NCBI RefSeq assembly: GCF_000092865.1
Contig: NC_014151.1
Coordinates: 186,001-250,000 of the forward strand
DNA length: 64,000 bases
From: Cellulomonas flavigena DSM 20109
GTDB lineage: Bacteria > Actinomycetota > Actinomycetes > Actinomycetales > Cellulomonadaceae
Direction: 5' to 3'
Below the pieces are notes generated by a model. It was not told the origin of the DNA. It saw only the letters and a list, made by a program, of their open reading frames with translations, and ran no database searches. Positions within the stretch are counted from its first letter, which is position 1. Every line of letters begins with the position of its first letter. Below are positions 1 through 7,468 of the stretch, in pieces. Both the position numbers and the translations under genes were made by a program.

Positions 1-760
1 CCAGGGCGGTCGTGGTGCGCACCGAGACACCGTGCGCGAGGTACAGGACGACGACGACGATGACGGTCGACCCGGACAGCGCGACCCCGAGCCCGTCATG
101 ACCCGCGACCAGGGCGGGCAGGACGTAGGCCCCGAGCACGAGGAACGCCAGCGCGAGGCCGACCAGCGCCCGGAGCCCCCGCAGGCCCGCGACGAGCGTC
201 GTGACCAGCGCGAACGCGAGCGCGAACGTCCCCAGGGGGAGGGTGCGGTCCATGTCGTGCCACGCCCACACCTCGGGCTCGCCGTCCTGCGCGGGGTAGC
301 GCTCGAGCAGCACGCGCGTGCCGGGCGGCACGTCCGTCGAGGTCACGCCGCTCGTGGCGAGGACGTCGACCTCGCGCCCGCCGGTGGTGCGCGCGGTGAC
401 CTCCAGGCAGTCGACCGTGGGCGGGACGGTCCCGTCGGGCAGGACGTCCTCGATGGTGCCGTCGCACGACCGCATGCGGGAGTCGACGACCTGCGCGCCG
501 ACGTAGTGGACGCCGGGGTCGACCAGGCCCGTCTCCGGCCCGTCGCCGCTGGGCCAGGTCAGCACCATCCCGACCGCCGCCGCGACGGCGGCGACGACCA
601 CGACCACGGCGAGCACGAGCCGCGTCGGCTCCCGCCGCGCACCTGGCCCGAGCGCGCTCGTGGGTGGCACCGACGGCGAGGCGGGCTGTGCGGACGGCGA
701 GTCGGGCTGTGCGGACGGCGAGTCGGGCTGTGGGGACGGCGTGGGTTCGTTCGAGCTCAC
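1..760 (-). CDS. YibE/F-family membrane protein (C-terminal part outside the window)
   Basis: The minus strand reads from a GTG at 760 for about 253 residues and runs off the window edge, so the C-terminal half is not seen. A GGGGAGG ribosome site lies about nine bases upstream of the start. A Pro/Ser/Gln-rich N-terminus, partly built by a 21-bp tandem repeat, precedes a membrane segment near residues 48-67, a soluble stretch of about 100 residues and several more hydrophobic helices that end in [11 protein letters not shown]. The complete protein at 10488-11780 has the same signature, so the two are paralogues. YibE/F proteins are multi-pass membrane proteins of unproven transport function. 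The gene lies downstream of the aztD-like gene on the same strand. Family assignment is firm and function is open. Confidence 0.85.
   Translation of the reverse strand, partial: MSSNEPTPSPQPDSPSAQPDSPSAQPASPSVPPTSALGPGARREPTRLVLAVVVVVAAVAAAVGMVLTWPSGDGPETGLVDPGVHYVGAQVVDSRMRSCDGTIEDVLPDGTVPPTVDCLEVTARTTGGREVDVLATSGVTSTDVPPGTRVLLERYPAQDGEPEVWAWHDMDRTLPLGTFALAFALVTTLVAGLRGLRALVGLALAFLVLGAYVLPALVAGHDGLGVALSGSTVIVVVVLYLAHGVSVRTTTAL
672..741. repeat. 21-bp tandem repeat, three copies, inside the YibE/F gene
   Basis: Units of 21 bases begin at 672, 693 and 714 and differ by only one or two bases; a partial unit follows. On the minus strand they encode a Pro-Ser-Ala-Gln-Pro-Asp-Ser type heptapeptide in the disordered N-terminus of the YibE/F protein. 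The unit is a multiple of three, so copy-number change would keep the frame. Confidence 0.8.
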
Positions 761-809
761 GCCCCGATCCTCCCCCGACCGCCACCCCGCCGGGGGCACG
801 ACGCCCCCA

Positions 810-896
810 CCCCAGCCCGCGAGAGAGCCATCCAGCCCCACCCCAGCCCGCGAGAGAGCAATCTGGTCACGAGGAGATGACGGGATTGCTCTCTCG
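810..896. terminator. hairpin with repeated arms between aztD and the YibE/F gene
   Basis: The 13-base arm CGAGAGAGCAATC at 851-863 is exactly complementary to 884-896, with a 20-base loop. A near-identical copy of the left arm with the same C-rich preceding block occurs at about 810-833. The hairpin lies just past the stop of the minus-strand aztD-like gene, so it may terminate that transcript. No T run follows, which is usual in very GC-rich genomes. The sequence resembles the repeat block at 37245-37425. Confidence 0.5.
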
Positions 897-910
897 GCCC
901 AGGGGGTGGG

Positions 911-2200
911 TCAGTGGGAGTGCGTGGGGGCTGTGCCGCCCGGGGCGACGGTGAGCTCGTCGGGGACGACGTCGAGGCGGGCCGAGCGGTAGACCTCGCC
1001 CGTCAGGACGTCGACGGCGTGGATGCTGCGGGTGGCGGGCTCGGTGACGTAGGCGGTGCCGTCGTGGACGCGGACCGCGGGACGCGGCGTCTGCCACTCG
1101 GCCGGCTCCTCCCACGGCGCGACGACGGGGACGGACCGGACCAGCGCACCGGTCTCGGGGTCGATGACGTGCAGCGCGCCGTCGGTGCCGAGTACGAGCG
1201 CCTCGCCGGCGTCGCCGCGCGCCAGGGGGCGGAACGTGTAGGACGCGGGCAGGTCGACGAGCCGCAGTGTGGCGGTGCGGGTGTCGACGAGGGACACGCG
1301 GGTGGGCCGCTCGAGGTCGGCGTCGGGGTCGGACTTGTAGTCGCCGAGCACGACGGGCGAGGCGTCGCTGCCGGCCTGGTTGCCGATGCGGCCGTACGGG
1401 TCCGGGCTCGTGACGTGCGTGAAGGTGCCGTCGCGGTAGAGCAGCACGCCGTTCTCGCAGCCGATGGCGACGACGTCGTCCGCGGCGACCGACTCGCCGT
1501 GGACGCCGGGGCACTCGTCGGACGCGGCGATCTCGCGGCCGTCGGCGTCGAGCGCCCGGGCGCCGGTGCGCGCGTCCTCGGTGCCGTCCGAGACGACGAG
1601 CGTGCCGTCGTGCAGCTCGACGGCCACGCCGTGGTGCGCGTGCGGCGTCGTGTGGGTACGGGCGCCGGCCGCGTCGTCGGGCCCGTGGGCGACGTCGCCG
1701 GCGTCGAGCGCGGTGACGGTGCCGGTGCCGTCGTCGAACAGCACCGTGCGGCCGTCGTGCACGACGACGTGGCCGGGGGTGACGGCCGGGTACGTGACGT
1801 CGGTGAGCAGCGGGTCGACCGTGAAGTGGTGCGCGTGGTCGCCGTGCTCGTCGCTCCACGTGCCCGCGTCGAGCAGGCGGAAGCCCTCGGCGGTGCTGAC
1901 GACGACGTGGCGACCGTCACCGGCCGGGTTGAGGCGCAGGTAGCCGTCGAGGGGCAGGTCGGCGACGACCTCGAGGGTCGTGGCGTCGAGCACCTGCACG
2001 CCGCCGTCGTAGGAGACGGCGAGGCGCGGGACCGCCGTCGCGCGCTCCTGGGCGGCGGGGGTCGTGGCCTGCGCGGTGGGGGTCGCGCCGGCGGGGGCGC
2101 CGTCGGCGGTGCCGGCGCAGGCTGCCAGGAGGGTGGTGGTCAGTGCCAGCGTGGCGGTGGCGGCAGCGCGGCGGGCGCGCGGGAGCGGTGCAGTGGTCAT
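911..2200 (-). CDS. aztD: AztD-like zinc metallochaperone lipoprotein
   Basis: The 429-residue product has a lipoprotein signal with the lipobox LLAAC (Cys28) and a beta-propeller type body with repeated short strands ending in a Val-Asp or Leu-Leu-Asp pattern. His-rich stretches such as HGDHAHHF (about residue 120) and HTTPHAHHG (about 185), plus a terminal HSH, suit metal binding. AztD proteins hand zinc to the solute-binding protein of the AztABC importer; none of those three genes is in this window. The nearby operator-like site at 2265-2283 resembles the one in front of the zinc-free ribosomal proteins, so induction by zinc shortage is inferred. A TAGGTT -10 element (2253-2258, minus) predicts a leader of about 45 bases. 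The family call rests on recognised sequence pattern, not on a search. Confidence 0.8.
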   Translation of the reverse strand: MTTAPLPRARRAAATATLALTTTLLAACAGTADGAPAGATPTAQATTPAAQERATAVPRLAVSYDGGVQVLDATTLEVVADLPLDGYLRLNPAGDGRHVVVSTAEGFRLLDAGTWSDEHGDHAHHFTVDPLLTDVTYPAVTPGHVVVHDGRTVLFDDGTGTVTALDAGDVAHGPDDAAGARTHTTPHAHHGVAVELHDGTLVVSDGTEDARTGARALDADGREIAASDECPGVHGESVAADDVVAIGCENGVLLYRDGTFTHVTSPDPYGRIGNQAGSDASPVVLGDYKSDPDADLERPTRVSLVDTRTATLRLVDLPASYTFRPLARGDAGEALVLGTDGALHVIDPETGALVRSVPVVAPWEEPAEWQTPRPAVRVHDGTAYVTEPATRSIHAVDVLTGEVYRSARLDVVPDELTVAPGGTAPTHSH

Positions 2201-2252
2201 GGCGTGGCTGGGCGTGGCGCCCTGTCCTCTCGGTGGGGTTTGAGCGCCGCGA

Positions 2253-2283
2253 ACCTAGCAATAGTGAGACCCAAGATCAATAA
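2253..2283. promoter_or_regulatory. candidate Zur operator and -10 element of aztD
   Basis: TGAGACCCAAGATCA at 2265-2279, followed by ATAA, matches 15 of 19 positions of the sequence at 9361-9379 in front of the MRF/ribosomal divergon. Both fit the outer TGA and TCA of the actinobacterial 7-1-7 Zur box, although the inner arms are poor palindromes. A TAGGTT -10 element on the minus strand lies at 2253-2258, so a bound repressor would block it. The shared sequence is seen; the Zur assignment is inferred. Confidence 0.5.
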
Positions 2284-2320
2284 GACGGGACGGGCGCCCG
2301 CCCGGCCGGCGGCGAGACCT

Positions 2321-2920
2321 TCAGCGCAGGTCGAGGACCATCCGGTGCCCCCACGGGTACGACGCGTCGGTGACGAACCCCAGGTGCTCGTAGAACGCGA
2401 TCGCCCGCCGGTTGCGGACGTCCACCCCCAGGTGCACCCCGGGCACCCCGCGCGCCCGCAGCTCGCCGGCCAGCGTCTCGATCAGCCGACGCCCCCAGCC
2501 CTGCCCCTGCAGTCGCGGCAGCAGGTCGATGTGCAGGTGGGCCGGCGCGGTGTCCGGCGGTCGCGACGGACGGGGGTCGTGGACGCGCCCGACGAGCACG
2601 TGGTCCTCGGTGCCGTCGCCCGGGTCCGCGCGCTGCGCGTACCGCTCGCGCAGCACGGGCCACCACGCGCGCTCGCACCACTCGTCGAACGCCGAGGTGT
2701 CCGCCGTCGCGACGACGTACCCGCCCACGCCGCGGCCGTCGACGACGACCCACGTCAGACCCGGGTCGGCCGTCGGGTACGGCCCGCAGTACACGTGCGC
2801 GAGCAGGTCGGGGTCGCGGTACAGCGACGACGCGTCCCGGCCGGCCGCACCCGTCAGCAGGCACACGCGGTACATGCCCGGCAGGTCGCTGGGGTGGAAG
2901 GGACGCAGCGTCGCGGTCAC
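2321..2920 (-). CDS. GNAT-family N-acetyltransferase
   Basis: The product of about 199 residues shows the GNAT acetyl-CoA loop in the form LPRLQGQGWGRRLI, followed by the C-terminal motif NRRAIAFYEHLGF that is typical of the family. The GTG at 2920 is preferred because an AGGG ribosome site lies at suitable spacing; an in-frame GTG at 2926 is an alternative and a longer reading frame extends to 2992. The acetyl acceptor cannot be predicted. The gene lies between aztD and tRNA-Gly and reads away from the tRNA; no operon partner is evident. Confidence 0.85.
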   Translation of the reverse strand: MTATLRPFHPSDLPGMYRVCLLTGAAGRDASSLYRDPDLLAHVYCGPYPTADPGLTWVVVDGRGVGGYVVATADTSAFDEWCERAWWPVLRERYAQRADPGDGTEDHVLVGRVHDPRPSRPPDTAPAHLHIDLLPRLQGQGWGRRLIETLAGELRARGVPGVHLGVDVRNRRAIAFYEHLGFVTDASYPWGHRMVLDLR

Positions 2921-2978
2921 GCGCACGACCCTGCCACTGCCGGGCACCCGCGGCACGGCACGCCCCGGCGCGTCCGGG

Positions 2979-3009
2979 TTGAAGGAGCACACCGCGCAGC
3001 GGGTAGGAT
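2979..3009 (+). promoter_or_regulatory. promoter of tRNA-Gly
   Basis: TTGAAG at 2979-2984 and TAGGAT at 3004-3009 are separated by 19 bases, slightly longer than ideal, and lie 28 bases before the mature tRNA. They are the best -35/-10 pair visible upstream of the tRNA. Confidence 0.5.
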
Positions 3010-3036
3010 CGTCGCCGCAGCGCCTCAGGGCGCCGC

Positions 3037-3107
3037 GCGGGTGTAGTTCAATGGTAGAACTTCAGCTTCCCAAGCTGAGAGCGCGGGTTCGATTCCCGTC
3101 ACCCGCT
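3037..3107 (+). tRNA. tRNA-Gly (anticodon CCC)
   Basis: A full cloverleaf is visible. The acceptor arms are GCGGGTG and CACCCGC, the D arm is closed by GTTC and GAAC, the anticodon stem TCAGC/GCTGA encloses the loop TTCCCAA with anticodon CCC, and the T arm contains TTCGATT. The discriminator is T at 3107 and the CCA end is not encoded. The length of 71 bases is normal for glycine tRNA. It decodes GGG. Confidence 0.95.
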
Positions 3108-3149
3108 CCCCTTTCCCTGCACTCATGTCCGGCGCCGTTCCGGACCGGC

Positions 3150-4331
3150 TCACGCGAACCTCAGCCGGTCCATCATGAGGTCGGCCTCGTCCAGCACGTC
3201 GCCGGCAGCCCACGCCATGTCCCGCCGGGACTCGGTGATGCGCCGCAGGACGCCCGCCTCCTCCAGGCGCCCGATCGCCGCGTAGGCGCGGGCCGTCGAC
3301 ACCCCCGTCAGGCGTGCCACGTCGCCGGCGTCCACGACGGGGTGCTGCGGCAGCAGCCGGAGCAGCGTCTCCACGGCGGAACCGGCGCGGGCGTGCACCC
3401 GTTCCTGCCAGACGTCCGGCAGCTCGCGCAGGCGCTCGGCGGACACCGTCGCCTCGCGCGCCGACCGGCGGGTCGCGTCCGCGAGGAACAGCACGAAGGG
3501 CTCGACGTGTCCGTCCCGGTAGTCGTTGACGAGCCCGAAGTACCGTTCCCGCTCCGCGACGATCGCCGAGGCGACGGGCACTGCCATCTGACGGGTCAGC
3601 GAGCGGTACCGCCACAACGCGTTGATCAGGGATCGTCCGACGCGCCCGTTGCCGTCGGTGAACGGGTGGATGGACTCGAACTGGGCGTGCGCGACCGCCG
3701 CCTGGACGATCGGGTCGAGGTCCGTGCGACGCATGAAACGCACGAGGTCGTCCATCAACCCCGGCACGCGTGCAGGGGTGGGCGGGACGTGAACGGCGCC
3801 GCGGGGTGAGCGGTGGGAGCCGCCGATCCAGTTCTGCACCGTCCGCAGCTCGCCCGCGTGCCACTTCTCCTCGGGGTCGTCGGCCATCAGCGGCCGGTGC
3901 GCGGCGAGGATGTCGGCCAGGTCCACACCGTCCCCGGAGCGGTCGATCATCAGCGTGAGGCCGTCGATGGCACCCTTGACGGTACGCGCGGTCCGGGGCG
4001 CGCGGATGCCGAGCTGGGCGCGGGCGAGCTGGTCGACCGTGGTCAGCTCCTCCTCGATGCGCGAGGAGGCGATCGCCTCGGTCCGCAGCAGGAAGGGCTC
4101 GAGCGTGGTGACCTGACCGGCGTGGTTCCGCTCGAGGACCGCGACCTCGACGGCCGCAGCCCGGGCGTGCTCGATCGTGTCGCCGCCGACCGTCACGCGC
4201 AGGTCGGCGATGAGAGGCGGGATGGCTGCGTCGTACGTCGGAATCTCCGCGCGCCGTCCGCTCGCAGGGACCCAGGGCAGCGTCTCGCGGGTGTGGACGG
4301 GGAACGTGCGCGTGGTCTCGGCGTCCGTCAT
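3150..4331 (-). CDS. Fic-family protein with C-terminal winged helix
   Basis: The 393-residue protein carries the Fic active site HPFTDGNGRVGR with catalytic His222, which transfers AMP or another nucleotide to target hydroxyls. An upstream motif SSRIEE (residues 89-94) matches the inhibitory helix of class II Fic proteins, except that the usual Gly/Asn after the Glu is Glu. The last 70 residues look like a winged helix (ARLTGVSTARAYAAIGRLEEAGVL), so the protein may bind DNA. The start has a GGAGGTG ribosome site. Two tandem palindromic elements directly in front of the gene suggest autoregulation. It stands alone and no antitoxin gene is adjacent. The cellular target is unknown. Confidence 0.92.
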   Translation of the reverse strand: MTDAETTRTFPVHTRETLPWVPASGRRAEIPTYDAAIPPLIADLRVTVGGDTIEHARAAAVEVAVLERNHAGQVTTLEPFLLRTEAIASSRIEEELTTVDQLARAQLGIRAPRTARTVKGAIDGLTLMIDRSGDGVDLADILAAHRPLMADDPEEKWHAGELRTVQNWIGGSHRSPRGAVHVPPTPARVPGLMDDLVRFMRRTDLDPIVQAAVAHAQFESIHPFTDGNGRVGRSLINALWRYRSLTRQMAVPVASAIVAERERYFGLVNDYRDGHVEPFVLFLADATRRSAREATVSAERLRELPDVWQERVHARAGSAVETLLRLLPQHPVVDAGDVARLTGVSTARAYAAIGRLEEAGVLRRITESRRDMAWAAGDVLDEADLMMDRLRFA

Positions 4332-4344
4332 GTCGCACCTCCGT

Positions 4345-4418
4345 CAAGCGAGAACACTGGCACCATATTCTCGGTTGTGCCCAACAAGCGAGAACAAACT
4401 CGGCGTTGTTCTCGCTTG
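4345..4418. promoter_or_regulatory. tandem palindromic operator of the Fic gene
   Basis: The 12-mer CAAGCGAGAACA occurs at 4345-4356 and again at 4385-4396. Each copy is followed about ten bases later by an inverted partner: TATTCTCGGTTG (4366-4377, imperfect) and TGTTCTCGCTTG (4407-4418, perfect). The two dyads are offset by 40-41 bases, close to four DNA turns. They cover the promoter region of the Fic gene, and the winged helix of Fic itself is the natural candidate for binding. Confidence 0.75.
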
Positions 4419-4578
4419 TGGCGTCCGGCCCGGTGAGCACCGTGTGGCGGCGGTCGGGCGTACCTCCCACGTCACGAACCGCATACCCCCAGGTCACGGA
4501 CCGGCCACGCCGGACACGGAAGTCCATCGGTCCGGTCACGACCGGATGACGTCACCCATATGCCTCCCGCCCCGCCCC

Positions 4579-4584
4579 TAGCGT
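4579..4584 (+). promoter_or_regulatory. -10 element of the VWA lipoprotein gene
   Basis: TAGCGT, the most frequent -10 sequence in this window, lies 37 bases before the ATG. The predicted leader of about 30 bases contains a GGGGAGG ribosome site. No good -35 is visible. Confidence 0.45.
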
Positions 4585-4621
4585 CACGCCCACCACGACG
4601 AGCAGGACGGGGAGGGCCGAG

Positions 4622-6124
4622 ATGGGCGAGCACGGCAGGGTGACGGGTCTGGTGGCCATGGTGTGCGGGGTGGCGGTCGCGCTGGGGGCGTGCTCGGCCG
4701 GCGGTTCCGCGGACGGGACGGCCGACTGGGAGGGCAGCGGCGCGTACCAGCCCGGCCCGTACCAGGAGGACCTGCCGTACCCCGAGCCCGGCCCCACGGG
4801 GCCGACCGCCGCCGGCATGACCGACCCGGCGCGCGACGCGCTGTCGACGTTCGCGCTCGACGTGGACACCGGCGCGTACACCCGGTTCCGCGACGCGGTG
4901 CGGCAGGGGTTCTCCGTGGACCCGTTCGGGGTGCGGACCGAGGAGTTCGTCAACTACTTCGCGCAGGACTACGAGCCGCCCGCCGAGGGGCTGGGTGTGA
5001 GCATCGACGCGACCGCGCTGCCGTTCCGGCCCGACCACCGGCTCGTGCGCGTGGGCATCAGCAGCGCGCCGGCGTCGGCGGTGTCGCGGGCCGACGCGGA
5101 CCTCGTGCTCGTCGTGGACTGCTCCGGCTCGATGGACGAGGCCGGGAAGATGGAGACCACGAAGTACGCGCTGCGCACCCTGGTGTCGTCGCTGCGGCGC
5201 ACCGACCGCGTCGCGATGGTCTGCTACTCCACCGAGGCCGACGTCTACCTCGAGCCCACGCCCGTCGCCGAGCGTGAGGGCGTGCTCGCCGCGATCGACC
5301 GGCTGGCGCCGCGGGACTCGACGAACGCCGCCGCCGGCCTGGCGCTCGGGTACGACCTGGCGATGTCGATGCGCACCGAGGGGCGCCTCACGCGCGTCGT
5401 CCTGGTCAGCGACGGTGTCGCGAACGTCGGCGAGACGGACCCCGAGGGCATCCTCGCGCGCATCTCGTCGCAGGCGAAGGCCGGGATCAGCCTCATCTCG
5501 GTGGGGGTGGGCATCACGACGTACAACGACCACCTGCTCGAGCAGCTCGCCGACCAGGGCGACGGCTGGCACGTGTACGTCGACGGCGAGGCGGAGGCCG
5601 AGCGGGTGTTCGCCACCGGCCTGACGGGCTCGCTCGTCGTGGCCGGGACGGACGCCCGCGCGCAGGTCGAGTTCGACCCCGCGCAGGTCGCCGGGTACCG
5701 GCTCCTGGGCTACGAGAACAGGGCGGTGGCCGACGAGGACTTCCGTAACGACGCGGTCGACGGCGGCGAGGTCTTCGCCGGTCGCTCCACGACCGCGCTC
5801 TACGAGGTCGCCATGCGCGAGGGGGCCGGGGACGGGGCGTTCGTGCGGGCCACCGTCCGCTACCTCGACGACGACGGGCGGCCCGTGGAGCGTGACGCGT
5901 CGCTGAGCCGTGACGACTGCGCGGCGTCGCCCCGCGAGGCCTCGCCGCGGCTGCGGCAGGACCTCGTGGTCGCGCTGCTCACCGACCACCTCACCGACGG
6001 TCCGTGGTCGCAGGAGATCGCCCCGGCGGACGTGCGCGCCGAGGCGCGCACGTTGCTCGGGGTGCTCGACGGCGACCGGGCCGTCCAGGAGCTCGTGGAG
6101 CTCGTGGACCGGGCCACCACCTGA
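4622..6124 (+). CDS. YfbK-type von Willebrand factor A lipoprotein
   Basis: The 500-residue product begins with a lipoprotein signal (LGAC, Cys24) and a Gly/Pro/Tyr-rich linker. An N-terminal YfbK-type domain (LSTFALDVDTGAYTRFRDAV) precedes a VWA domain with the metal-binding MIDAS motif DCSGSMD (Asp166, Ser168, Ser170) and a later SDGVAN loop. A C-terminal YfbK domain ends near residue 497. The protein should sit on the outer face of the membrane and bind a partner through the metal site; the partner is unknown. The gene is flanked by long non-coding stretches, so it seems to be monocistronic. Family call is strong. Confidence 0.88.
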   Translation: MGEHGRVTGLVAMVCGVAVALGACSAGGSADGTADWEGSGAYQPGPYQEDLPYPEPGPTGPTAAGMTDPARDALSTFALDVDTGAYTRFRDAVRQGFSVDPFGVRTEEFVNYFAQDYEPPAEGLGVSIDATALPFRPDHRLVRVGISSAPASAVSRADADLVLVVDCSGSMDEAGKMETTKYALRTLVSSLRRTDRVAMVCYSTEADVYLEPTPVAEREGVLAAIDRLAPRDSTNAAAGLALGYDLAMSMRTEGRLTRVVLVSDGVANVGETDPEGILARISSQAKAGISLISVGVGITTYNDHLLEQLADQGDGWHVYVDGEAEAERVFATGLTGSLVVAGTDARAQVEFDPAQVAGYRLLGYENRAVADEDFRNDAVDGGEVFAGRSTTALYEVAMREGAGDGAFVRATVRYLDDDGRPVERDASLSRDDCAASPREASPRLRQDLVVALLTDHLTDGPWSQEIAPADVRAEARTLLGVLDGDRAVQELVELVDRATT

Positions 6125-6494
6125 CCTGCCCGACCGGGTGAGCACGTCCCCACATTCGTCCCACGATATGGACGCAGATGTGAGGATGATGTGAAGCCGG
6201 GACCTTCGGGACGTCACCCACGCGGCCCAGGTGCGCACGCTCGCAAGCGCGTCGACGCCCTGTCGGCGCTGGTCAGAGGCCTGGTCTCGGATCGGTTACG
6301 CCACCTGGGCGGTCCCCTGGGCCGCTGCTACGTTGGCTGCGGCCCAGGGGGAGGGGCGATGTCCGTCCGACGTCGCGGCCCCCCCGCACCGCCGCACCGG
6401 GTCGTGGTCGCGTCACGCACTGCGTGACGTCCGGTGCGCGGGCACGTGCTCCGGGTCCGGGGCCGCGGCCGCGGCACCGACCCGAGGAGCACCC
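6125..6494. other. 370-bp non-coding stretch with two dyads
   Basis: No reading frame here has convincing coding character. A hairpin with a perfect 12-bp stem (CCCCTGGGCCGC at 6314-6325 with 6339-6350, 13-base loop) lies in the middle. A compact palindrome with 8-base arms (GTCACGCA at 6413-6420, TGCGTGAC at 6422-6429) lies 66 bases before the next start codon and looks like a protein-binding site. No clear -35/-10 pair is seen. Confidence 0.6.
6413..6429. promoter_or_regulatory. operator-like palindrome upstream of the 6495 lipoprotein gene
   Basis: Two perfect 8-base arms, GTCACGCA and TGCGTGAC, meet around a single base. The site is compact and lies 66 bases upstream of the start codon, suiting a dimeric regulator. 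The regulator is unknown. Confidence 0.45.
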
Positions 6495-7031
6495 GTGACC
6501 CGCTCGACCTCCGTCCGTCGCACCCGTCGCACGGCTGTCGTCGCCGCCGCGGCGGCCGCCGTCCTGCTCGCCGCCGGCTGCGCGTCCACCGCCAGCGCCG
6601 GGGGCAGCGACGAGCCCGCCCAGGCCGCCACCTACGCCGGCACCACCACCACGTTCGGCGAGTCGTACACGTACGCCAACGGCCTCGTGGTCGAGGTGAA
6701 GGCGCCCGCCGCGTTCGTCCCCTCCGAGGGTGCCGACGTCGCCGGCGCCGAGGGCGAGGCCGTGCGCGTGCGCGTCAACCTCATCAACGGCACCAGCAAC
6801 GAGTTCGTCCCGGACAAGCTCGGCGTGACCGTCGTGTCCGGCGGTGTCGAGGCCACGCAGATCCTCGACCCGGGCTCGCGCATCGAGCTCACGGGCCCCA
6901 GCCGGCCGCTGGGCCGTGCGGACGTCGTCGCGTTCGACCTCGCGTTCGTCGTGGAGGACCCCGAGGACGTCACGCTCACGCTGACGCCCGCCCTCGGCGG
7001 CTACGACCCGGTCGTCTACACGATCGGCTGA
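6495..7031 (+). CDS. small lipoprotein with a DUF4352-like domain
   Basis: Starting at the GTG at 6495, which has a GAGGAGC ribosome site, the product has 178 residues. A Lys/Arg-poor but Arg-rich N-terminus and an Ala-rich hydrophobic segment end in the lipobox AAGC. The rest is a beta-rich domain beginning TFGESYTYANGLVVEV and ending with paired strands that resemble telokin/DUF4352 immunoglobulin-like proteins. It is clearly related to the product of 7469-8158 (shared pattern FG-TY-G-L-V and a terminal LTPAL-GYDP/GYGP). The role is unknown; such proteins are surface-exposed. The longer frame upstream of 6495 lacks coding character. Confidence 0.78.
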   Translation: MTRSTSVRRTRRTAVVAAAAAAVLLAAGCASTASAGGSDEPAQAATYAGTTTTFGESYTYANGLVVEVKAPAAFVPSEGADVAGAEGEAVRVRVNLINGTSNEFVPDKLGVTVVSGGVEATQILDPGSRIELTGPSRPLGRADVVAFDLAFVVEDPEDVTLTLTPALGGYDPVVYTIG

Positions 7032-7037
7032 GCGGGC

Positions 7038-7079
7038 GCCGACGACCGGGCCGGGGGTCCGCCGGGCCCGGTCGTCGGC
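7038..7079 (+). terminator. terminator hairpin after the 6495 lipoprotein gene
   Basis: GCCGACGACCGGGCC at 7038-7052 pairs perfectly with 7065-7079, a 15-bp stem with a 12-base loop that starts seven bases after the stop codon. Confidence 0.75.
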
Positions 7080-7152
7080 AGCAGACGGCGGCCCGAGCGG
7101 GGCTGCGGCGGTCACTGCTGCACGCCCATCGGCGTCGGTGGACGACGTGGGC

Positions 7153-7188
7153 ACGAGGGGTGGCACCGGCTTCGGTGCCACCCCTCGT
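7153..7188. terminator. second hairpin with tetraloop
   Basis: Bases 7153-7168 pair perfectly with 7173-7188 around the loop GCTT, giving a 16-bp stem. It lies 122 bases after the stop codon. It could be a back-up terminator or belong to an unseen short transcript. Confidence 0.6.
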
Positions 7189-7468
7189 CGTGTGCGTGGG
7201 CCCCTGGCGGGCGGCGAAGTCAAACCCACCGGTCACAAGGTGAGAGCCTGATGTGAATTGCCGTCGGCGAAGCGTTTAGGCACGTCGGATCGGACAAAAC
7301 GGACGATAACTTCACCGTGTCGACGACGCATGCGGAGCGTCTCGTCCCCCTCCATCCGGCGCCGCGCGGTCGCGCCCGCGTGTCGCCGCCGTCGGGAGGG
7401 TCCGTCATGGCGGCGTGCCCGGGTGACCCGGTCGCGTCCGCTGCCGCCGAGCCCAGGGAGACCTACGC

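Larger units (their letters stand above)
7032..7468. other. 437-bp non-coding stretch between the two related exported-protein genes
   Basis: It contains two strong hairpins, described separately, and then about 270 bases without a recognisable gene. An AT-richer patch near 7245-7315 (GTTTAGG, ACAAAACGG, GATAACTTC) probably holds the promoter of the 7469 gene, but a definite -35/-10 pair cannot be named. Confidence 0.5.

Noticed and set aside
914..3046. Long plus-strand frames opposite aztD and the GNAT gene
   Set aside because: They are Val/Ala/Arg/Gly-rich shadows of well-supported minus-strand genes and show no domain.
3037..4331. tRNA-Gly with the adjacent Fic gene considered as an integrated island
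   Set aside because: No integrase, no second copy of the tRNA 3' end and no change in base composition was seen.
6191..6427. Possible 78-residue gene before the 6495 lipoprotein
   Set aside because: It is Arg/Gly/Pro-rich, crosses the hairpin and has no ribosome site or recognisable motif.
7153..7188. Strong tetraloop hairpin considered as a small RNA gene
   Set aside because: No separate promoter could be identified; a terminator is the simpler reading.
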